From positions 9,201,536 to 9,265,535 of the forward strand of contig CM026393.1 of NCBI GenBank assembly GCA_014843695.1: DNA of 64,000 nt, given 5' to 3'. Shown here piece after piece: positions 56,115 to 64,000 of this stretch; position 1 is the stretch's first letter, and each line of letters opens with the position of its first letter. The DNA is from Archivesica marissinica. Lineage: Eukaryota > Mollusca > Bivalvia > Venerida > Vesicomyidae. The translations under genes and the position numbers were made by a program. The notes under the pieces were generated by a model. It was not told the DNA's origin. It searched no databases and was given only the letters and a program-made list of their open reading frames with translations.

Positions 56115-56823
56115 GAACGATGTAATTTTGTTTATAGTCGCCACCGCATAACTGCATTTGGGCGACTGTATTTTCTAAGATGGTTATGTCCTAAGGTGAT
56201 TCTTCTTGTCTAAGGCGATTCTTCTTATCCTAAGGTGATTCTTCTGTGGTGGTTATTCGATGATGATTATCCGTGTTCTGTGATGATTATTCCTATGCTT
56301 CTATGATGATTATTCCTGTTCTACGTTGATTATTTCTGTATTCTGTGTAGCTTATGAAGACGTCATCAGGTGGTTACTTCTTTCTGTGCCGGCCAGGTTG
56401 ACAAGGCCTGGTCTGTACGTGGTCCTTTTTAGGGCCACACTCCTCACTGTTGGTCACCCCGCAGCAGCATTAATACGGATCTGACAGTTAGACATCTGGT
56501 CGTCGATTGTCGCAAACGAGTCTACTAAACTCCGGTGTAGCTCGGGGGAGCGTGGATCCACGACTGTTGCCGCTCCCTCAGGTCCGCCGTCTCGTCTATC
56601 CGCCAGAAAAAAGTGTCGAAAGTCGGCGAAGATATAGTGGTTCAGTGCCCACTATCTAGAAGAGCTGGTGGATCTGTCCTGATGTGCCGTGGCCGTGAGT
56701 CCACATGCTGGCGAGCCTCCCCCTTCACAAGATCGACGACCAGAAGATCCCAGAATCCTACGCTGCTGCTACGGAATGTGCCCCGGTCACGACGTGCACG
56801 TCGTGAGGAGATGGACCGGGAAA
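56115..56823. other. 709-bp insert in the 53-bp array, copy 2
   Basis: Apparently identical to the first copy except for one seen substitution (CTACGTTGAT near 56320 against CTACGGTGAT near 54484). The palindrome lies at 56788-56805. Confidence 0.85.
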
Positions 56824-58529
56824 GTGACTCTACATACATATTCTAACATTCACTGTAGTATGCCAGGGTAGGTTGAGTAACTCTACATACAGATTCTAAC
56901 AGTCATTGTAGTGTGCTAGGGTAGGCTGAGTGACTCTACATACAGATTCTAACATTCATTGTACCATGCCAGGGCAGGCTGAGTGACCCTACATACAGAT
57001 TCTAACATTCACTATAGTGTGCCAGGGTAGGCTGAGTGACCCTACATACAGATTCTAACATTCATTGTAGTATCCCAGGGTAGGCTGAGTAACTCTACAT
57101 ACATATTCTAACATTCACTGTAGTATCCCAGGGTAGGCTGAGTAACTCTACATACAGATTCTAACATTCACTGTAGTATGCCAGGGTAGGCTGAGTGACT
57201 CTACATACATATTCTAACATTCACTGTAGTATGCCAGGGTAGGCTGAGTTACTCTATATACAGATTCTAACATTCACTGTAGTATGCCAGGGTAGGCTGA
57301 GTGACTCTACATACAGATTCTAACATTAACTGTAGTATGCCAGGGTAGGCTGAGTTACTCTACATACATATTCTAACATTCATTGTAGTATGCCAGGGTA
57401 GGCTGAGTGACTCTACATACATATTCTAACATTCATTGTAGTATGCCAGGGTAGGCTGAGTGACTCTACATACATATTCTAACATTCATTGTAGTATGCC
57501 AGGGTAGGATGAGTAACTCTACATACATATTCTAACATTCATTTTAGTATGCCAGGGTAGGCTGAGTGACTCTACATACATATTCTAACATTCAGTGTAG
57601 TATGCCAGGGTAGGCTGAGTAACTCTACATACATATTCTAACATTCATTGTAGTATACCAGGGTAAGCTGAGTGACTCTACATACATATTCTAACATTCA
57701 CCGTAGTATCCCAGGGTAGGCTGAGTGAATCTACATATATATTCTAACATTCATTGTAGTATGCCAGGGTAGGCTGAGTGACTCTACATACAGATTCTAA
57801 CATTCACTGTAGTATGCCAGGCTAGGCTGAGTGAATCTACATACAATATTCTAACATTCATGGTAGTATGCCAGGGTAGGCTGAGTGACTCTATATACAG
57901 ATTCTAACATTCACTGTAGTATGCCAGGGTAGGCTGAGTGACTCTACATACAGATTCTAACATTAACTGTAGTATGCCAGGGTAGGCTGAGTTACTCTAC
58001 ATACATATTCTAACATTCATTGTAGTATGCCAGGGTAGGCTGAGTGACTCTACATACATATTCTAACATTCATTGTAGTATGCCAAGCGTAGGCTGAGTA
58101 ACTCTACATACATATTCTAACATTCATTGTAGTATACCAGGGTAGGCTGAGTGACTCTACATACAGATTCTAACATTCACCGTAGTATGCCAGGGTAGGC
58201 TGAGTGACTCTACATATAGATTCTAACATTCATTGTAGTATGCCAGGGTAGGCTGAGTGACTCTACATACAGATTCTAACATTCACTGTGGTATGCCAGT
58301 CTAGGCTGAGTGAATCTACATACAATATTCTAACATTCATTGTAGTATGCCAGGGTAGGCTGAGTGACTCTACATACATATTCTAACATTCATTGTAGTA
58401 TGCTAGGGTAGGCTGAGTAACTCTACATACAGATTCTAACATTCACTGTAGTATGCCAGGGTAGGCTGAGTAACTTTACATACAGATTCTAACATTCACT
58501 GTAGTATGCCAGGGTAGGCTGAGCAACAT

Positions 58530-59178
58530 GATGATGACATTAGCATACACGGCGATAACGTGCCTCCTAGCCGTGTGAAGTACTTGATGATGGCATTAAC
58601 ATACACGGAGATAATGTGCCACCTAGCCGTGTGAAGTACTTGATGATGGCATTAACATACACGGAGATAATGTGCCACCTAGCCGTGTGAAGTACTTGAT
58701 GATGACATTAGCATACACGAAGATAACGTGCCACCTAGCAGTGTGAAGTACTTGATGATGGCATTAACATACACGAAGATAACGTGCCACCTAGCCATGT
58801 GAAGTACTTGATGATGGCATTAACATACACGGAGATAACGTGCCACCTAGCCATATGAAGTACTTGATGATGGCATTAACATACACGGAGATAACGTGCC
58901 ACCTAGCCATGTGAATTACTTGATGATGGCATTAACATACACGGAGATAACGTGCCACCTAGCCATGTGAAGTACTTGATGATGACATTAGAATACACGA
59001 AGATAACGTGCCACCTAGCCGTGTGAAGTACTTGATGATGACATTACCATACACGAAGATAACGTGCCACCTAGCCATGTGAAGTACTTGATGATGACAT
59101 TAGCATACACGGAGATAACGTGCCACCTAGCCATGTGAAGTACTTGATGATGACATTAGCATACACGAAGATAACTTG
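58530..59178. repeat. 56-bp minisatellite, about 11 copies
   Basis: Unit GATGATGGCATTAACATACA, CGGAGATAACGTGCCACCTA and GCCATGTGAAGTACTT. It starts directly after the 53-bp array with only a few bases between. Confidence 0.95.
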
Positions 59179-59829
59179 ATTGAGTTAATTAACACACATT
59201 ATATGATTTGAGCATGAATTGTATCACTATTGAAATGTCTACATGGGAACATGGTAGTTTATCAATGCAGAGTAAGCATGCTTACATGTAAATATTATTC
59301 AGCGTCCACGTGCCAGGTACATTTGACTGCTGGCTGGGAACATAAGCAGAGTGTGCATTGTTGCTAGAATCAATCAGGTGAACTCAAGTTTGATAGACAT
59401 ATATTTACAAGAAACTGCAAACTGGGTACTAACTTTGGCTGTAGAAACCCATACATTGGCAACATGTGCCTAAATCATTGGCAGCATATAGCATAACTAA
59501 CATTTGTGAAAAATCAATTTTAGACTGCCTAAGCCAATACAAAACTAGTTTTAATTGGTTACCAATTATGTAAACCTATGTTGCCCTGCCTTAGTGTCAC
59601 AACAAGCGGCCATCTTGTCTATTCGGTTACTAAAACACATATGCGATCTAGGTAGAGTAACTTGTGTTTTTGGTTGTACTTGTGATTTTGTACTGCTTAC
59701 AATGGTACTAGTGTTAAGAGTAATGACAGATTTCTAAACTAAAATAATACAATGTAAATACTGTGGATAAACCTGAATACCATGAAAAGTGAACTTGTTC
59801 ATTAAATGAATAACCATGACCATCTCTGA
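59179..59829. other. Spacer without recognised gene
   Basis: The short 60-aa frame at 59555 has no recognisable feature. No repeats seen. Confidence 0.45.
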
Positions 59830-60108
59830 CTACGCTACAATTATTATACACGTGTGTTCATTTGTTTTGTTCTGTACATTGTATATATAGAATGAATATG
59901 ATTAAACTAAACTAAAGTGTGTCAGTGCTATTCGACCTTTATTTTCCGTGATATAATCTAAGAATGTTTCGAAATTGAAACTATATTTATTTATGCAATG
60001 CGAGCTCAGTCTAGTTGAGTTATTAATATTTGAATACAATGTCTATTTGTATATATCTAATATTCTTTATTTTATTGGAGAAATATATACTAACATGTTG
60101 TAGCGATA
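59830..60108. repeat. Duplicated segment E, right copy
   Basis: LINE 3' end (ATGATTAAACTAAACTAAAG) plus the same 170-bp continuation as at 42395-42685. This copy keeps CCGTGATATAATCTAAGAAT, which the other lacks. Confidence 0.75.
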
Positions 60109-60111
60109 GTT

Positions 60112-61212
60112 TTAAATGTTTGACATGCCAATCTGATCTAGCATCATTTTAATTTGCGACGACCGGTTCGATCCGTTATATATATTTCCATTTTCACAAT
60201 CACGTTCTAACATTTTATAGATCTGGAAAGTTATCGTGTTTTCATTCGAATTGAAAAGTTTAATCCAATATTTAATCATAATAATTTGTCGCGCGATTCG
60301 CATAGGATAACGTCCGAGTTCTCCGTATAGACCATCGAGATTCGTGGATTTCTTGGCTCATAATACTTTCTGCAAACTTCAGTATGGATCAGATCAATAT
60401 CCTTACCTTCGATGTTTCCCCACACAGATGCACTATGATTAAGTATGGATATGAGTATAGCCGTTCTAGATGATATGATGTTTCCCCACACAGATGCACT
60501 ATGATTAAGTATGGATATGAGTATAGCCGTTCTAGATGATATGATGTTTCGCCACACAGATGCACTATGACTAAGTATGGATATGAGTATAGCCGTTCTA
60601 GATGATATGATGTTTCGCCACACAGGTGCACTATGACTAAGTATGGATATGAGTATAGCCGTTCTAGATGATATGATGTTTCCCCACACAGATGCACTAT
60701 GACTAAGTATGGATATGAGTATAGCCGTTCTAGATGATATGATGTTTCCCCACACAGATGCACTATGATTAAGTATGGAGATGAGTATAGCCGTTCTAGA
60801 TGATATGATGTTTCGCCACACAGATACACTATGATTAAGTATGGAGATGAGTATAGCCGTTCTAGATGATATGATGTTTCCCCACACAGATGCACTATGA
60901 TTAAGTATGGAGATGAGTATAGCCGTTCTAGATGATATGATGTTTCCCCACACAGATGCACTATGATTAAGTATGGAGATGAGTATAGCCGTTCTAGATG
61001 ATATGATGTTTCCCCACACAGATGCACTATGATTAAGTATGGAGATGAGTATAGCCGTTCTAGATGATATGATGTTTCCCCACACAGATGCACTATGATT
61101 AAGTATGGATATGAGTATAGCCGTTCTAGATGATATGATGTTTCCCCACACAGATGCACTATGATTAAGTATGGATATTAGTATAGCCGTTCTAGATGAT
61201 ATGATGTTTCCT
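60112..61212 (-). pseudogene. LINE ORF2 C-terminal relic amplified into a 66-bp in-frame array
   Basis: 60112-60345 (minus) reads GLYGELGRYPMRIARQ, then IKYWIKLFNSNENT and ...GMSNI, the C-terminal region of a CR1-type LINE polyprotein. 60345-60410, in a shifted frame, reads VWGNIEGKDIDLIHTEVCRK. From 60410 to 61212 a 66-bp unit encoding WGNIISSRTAILISILNHSA (plus SV) is repeated about 12 times without a stop. A coding part of the LINE was thus the seed. GATATGAGT/GAGATGAGT, CACAGATG/CACAGGTG and CCCC/CGCC variants mark sub-blocks. Confidence 0.75.
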
Positions 61213-61226
61213 ATACATATCCCATT

Positions 61227-61444
61227 GTGTGTGTATTTTACGTTTATTTATGATACAGGCAGAGACCCATTCCAGAGTCTCCCCTGGTTCTGTTACGTAC
61301 ACAATGTAAAGCACCGATACGAGACATCGGTATAACGTCCCATCTGGAAGACTGTTAATTTTATTAGGGTCAGACGGGGGATCGAACCTGCGATCCCTGG
61401 ATTACCAGTCCAGCGTATTACCACTGGACTACAGACCCGTCTGT
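61227..61444 (-). mobile_element. SINE-A with internal deletion
   Basis: Intact tRNA-like head (GGTTCGATCCC, hairpin with GGTAATCCAG) and GACGTTATACCGATGTCTCG core. About 70 bp between the 3' ACGTTTATTT end and GATACAGGCAGAGACCC is missing relative to the full copy. Confidence 0.88.
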
Positions 61445-61701
61445 ATATCCGATTGAAACGTATAAGAATGTATATATATATATATAGAGTGATATTTACA
61501 ATTCGCTGACCACCAACAGGCCTTCATCGATATCTCCAAATTTCGAATCACTTCCTACTGTGCCAACAATCTATATATCTACAAAGCTTCATCAATATTG
61601 GTCAGCGAGTTGCTGGGTTATCCTGTCCACAGACGCACAGAGTGACAAATACCAAATCAAACACCCTAGTTCCTAACGTCGAGATTTAATTAGAGTATAA
61701 A

Positions 61702-62166
61702 CTGTATTTGCTTTACAATGATTGTGAAACAAGCTTTAACAACTTATATTAATAACTCTCGTTGGCGAGGATGAGAGCTTGTATGTGGTCATTCGTGTTG
61801 GCGAGGATGAGAGCTTGTATGTGGTCATTCGTGTTGACGAGGATGAAAGCGTGTATGTGATCATTCATGTTGACGAGGATGAGAGCTTGTATGTGGTCAT
61901 GCGTGTTGACGAGGATGGAAGCGTGTATGTGATCATTCATGTTGATGAGGATGAAAGTGTGTGTGTGACCATTCATGTTGACGAGGATGAAAGTGTGTGT
62001 GTGACCATTCATGTTGACGAGGATGAAAGCGTGTATGTGGTCCCGTTATGTGGAAGGAAACCGGAGTATACGGACACCGTACCATTTCAAATACTACCAG
62101 TTCCGAGGATCGAACCCAGGATACATTGGAGAAACGCGAGCATGCTAACCACTGCGCTAATTGGAC
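61702..62166 (-). mobile_element. Full tRNA-derived SINE, family C, with internal 36-bp array
   Basis: Minus-strand head at 62100-62166: A box TTAGCGCAGTGG followed by TTAGCATGCTCG, and B box GGTTCGATCCTC. The body is interrupted by about 8 copies of a 36-bp unit (GTTGGCGAGGATGAGAGCTT plus GTATGTGGTCATTCGT, 61765-62035). In the three other family C copies this sequence occurs once. Confidence 0.85.
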
Positions 62167-62294
62167 AGAGTTAATAAGAAATGTTATCGGATTTGTACAT
62201 ACTGACAACCTAGGACCTGGGACTGCATGCACTCTCTATGTTAGTATTGAAGAATGCGAGTTGAGAGTCTATTCCTAAATGCAAGACTCAATCT

Positions 62295-62780
62295 GTTGCC
62301 AGATATCAGAACCTACCGGTTACAAGATACCAGACCCTACCGGTTATCAGATACCAGACCCTACCGGTTACAAGATACCAGACCCTACCGGTTACCAGAT
62401 ACCAGACCCTACCGGTTACAAGATACCAGACCCTACCGGTTACCAAATACCAGACCCTACCGGTTACCAGATACCAGACCCTACCGGTTACCAGATACTA
62501 GGCCATACCGGTTACCAGATACCAGACCCTAACGGTTACAAGATACTAGACCATACCGGTTACCAGATACCAGACCATACCGGTTACCAGATACCAGGCC
62601 ATACCGGTTACCAGATACCAGGCCATACCGGTTACCAGATATCAGGCCATACCGGTTACCAGATACTAGGCCATACCGGTTACCAGATACAAGACTCTAC
62701 CGGTTACAATATACCAGATTCTACCAGCTACAAGATACGATACCCTACCGGCTACCAGATAACACACCCTACCGGCTAGC
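62295..62780. repeat. 24-bp minisatellite, about 20 copies
   Basis: Unit CCAGATACCAGACCCTACCG plus GTTA, with CCAGACC/AGGCCA variants clustered in halves. Open in two frames (92 and 166 aa) as an artefact. Confidence 0.96.
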
Positions 62781-62959
62781 TAAGTTTTCCGATTAGCGCA
62801 GTGCATTTTAGAACGCCGCTCGGAGTTGATACTTTACCGGACAAAAAGCGAAGGCATGCCATAAGTTTGTTATAAACCATAACTACCCCGACAATGATAG
62901 CTATTTATTAAACATGCCTGTTTGCTGCAGTTGTGTGGGAGGTGGTGCGGCGGGGGGAG

Positions 62960-63190
62960 GCTGGAATCGCACCAACAGCTTATGTGATATGGCGATTCTC
63001 CATATGTTACTAATGGATGCAATCCCCGGATATCTCTCCCTCGGTAGAACCATCGACCCTCAACATGCCAGCTGAAGACAATTTTCACGTGTAAGCATTC
63101 GACACCCTCGGTTGGATGCGAACCTGCAGCACTGATGGGCAAGTAACTTGAAGTCAATGACAGTAATCGCTCGGCCACGACAAAAGCATT
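62960..63190 (-). mobile_element. tRNA-derived SINE, family B
   Basis: Minus-strand A-box-like GTGGCCGAGCGATTA, B-box-like GGTTCGCATCC and GGTCGATGGTTCTACC body. Single-copy version of the element at 13340-13690, embedded in the right copy of block D. Confidence 0.8.
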
Positions 63191-63269
63191 TCGCTACTGC
63201 CAAACTCAAACATCCGAAGAAATTTGTATTTTATACAGGATATTATAGTCATTCATGATTCATTCAAGG

Positions 63270-63757
63270 TCAGTTGTTGTTGGGTTTATTTAACGAGTCA
63301 TCGTTGTTTGTTTTGAGGGAGAGATATATTGGGTTTATTTAACGAGTCATCGTTGTTTGTTTTGAGGGAGAGATATATTGGGTTTATTTAACGAGTCACC
63401 GTTGTTTGTTTTGAGGGAGAGATATATTGGGTTTATTTAACCAGTCATCGTTGTTTGTTTTGAGGGAAATATATATTGGGTTTATTTAACGAGTCATCGT
63501 TGTTTGTTTTGAGGGAGAGATATATTGGGTTTATTTACCGAGTCATCGTTGTTTGTTTTGAGGGAGATATATATTGGGTTTATTTAACGAGTCATCGTTG
63601 TTTGTTTTGAGGGAGAGATATATTGGGTTTATTTAACGAGTCATCGTTGTTTGTTTTGAGGGAGAGATATATTGGGTTTATTTAACGAGTCATCGTTGTT
63701 TGTTTTGAGGGAGAGATATATTGGGTTTATTTAACGAGTCATCGTTGTTTGTTCGTT
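63270..63757. repeat. 49-bp minisatellite, about 10 copies
   Basis: Unit TATTGGGTTTATTTAACGAG, TCATCGTTGTTTGTTTTGAG and GGAGAGATA. The left copy of block D has the motif TTTATTTAACGAGTC once (about 13739). Confidence 0.95.
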
Positions 63758-64000
63758 GAGGGAGTGATAGGTAATGTGAAGACAAGAGTCCTGCCTAAGC
63801 ACGTCGCCATATAAGTGCAGTGTTGTTAATGTTGGGAGCAAACTCACAACCTATATGTTGCAAGGCGAACACCGTATCCATGGTAACACAGGAGGGTCCA
63901 TAAATCAATCAGTACATGTACGGTTTGGTCGAGATAGAAGTGAGACATAATTGACTATTCTTATAGTTGTCTCAGACCTCATTCACGTGCGATATTTGAT
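63758..64000. repeat. Segmental duplication block D, right copy (end)
   Basis: It matches 14040-14322: GTTGGGAGCAAACTCACAAC, TTGCAAGGCGAACACCGTAT and TTGTCTCAGACCTCATTCAC. It is cut by the window edge. Confidence 0.8.

Larger units (their letters stand above)
52731..58520. repeat. 53-bp minisatellite, 5.8 kb, containing a tandem 1836-bp duplication
   Basis: Unit CTCTACATACAGATTCTAAC, ATTCACTGTAGTATGCCAGG and GTAGGCTGAGTGA. Two non-repeat inserts of 709 bp interrupt it (54279-54987, 56115-56823). The segment about 53523-55358 is repeated directly as about 55359-57194 with the same unit variants (for example AACACTACATACAG and 51-bp ACTTACATACAT units), so it was duplicated as one block. Confidence 0.96.

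Noticed and set aside
54777..56846. Duplicated 77-aa arginine-rich small gene (54777 and 56613)
   Set aside because: The frame ends in the 53-bp minisatellite and has no signal, domain or polyA site; its duplication is explained by the 1836-bp block duplication.
59555..59737. 60-aa plus-strand frame
   Set aside because: Short, with no recognised domain, start context or conserved neighbour; chance frame in AT-rich spacer.

Overview
The window is eukaryotic, repeat-dominated DNA, most probably from a bivalve mollusc. The evidence is spliced genes with GT/AG introns and a TATA promoter, glycine/tyrosine-rich secreted proteins that resemble shematrin-type shell-matrix proteins, a C-type-lectin-like exon, several tRNA-headed SINE families, degenerate LINEs and a Ty3/gypsy fragment. 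Species cannot be fixed from the sequence alone. By adding array spans, roughly 30 kb of the 63 kb of called bases is tandem repeat (units 16-84 bp), and most long reading frames here are products of those arrays rather than genes. One 1-kb run of N lies at 44881-45880.

Layout. 1-12.9 kb: back-to-back minisatellites enclosing one real exon (8844-9067, C-terminal part of a C-type lectin-like domain). 13.0-15.9 kb: a TTAA-flanked MITE, SINEs, a locally duplicated block and a transposon-like element with inverted repeats. 17.0-28.0 kb (minus strand): gene A, a four-exon glycine-rich secreted protein gene with a TATA box, a short non-coding first exon and three coding exons (279 aa); its introns are swollen by a LINE 3' end, SINEs and 2.7-kb and 1.1-kb minisatellites. 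28.6-34.2 kb: further arrays and a CCAT microsatellite. 34.2-43.8 kb: a graveyard of LINE and SINE pieces, with a LINE 3' end amplified into a 25-bp array. 43.9-44.9 kb: gypsy RT/RNase H open to the gap. 46.2-48.7 kb (minus strand): gene B, a compact paralogue of gene A whose last exon is missing, probably in the gap. 49-64 kb: more arrays, including a 5.8-kb 53-bp array that contains a recent 1836-bp tandem duplication, two LINE relics carrying in-frame tandem repeats, and a second copy of the 13.3-14.3 kb block at the right edge.

Genes A and B are the functional core: the same promoter, the same phase 1 / phase 2 introns and the same domain order. Presumably both make secreted matrix proteins. 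Comparing the A and B blocks, and the other paralogous segments, shows a recurring process: a sequence present once in one copy has become a minisatellite in the other. That is the most distinctive feature of the window.
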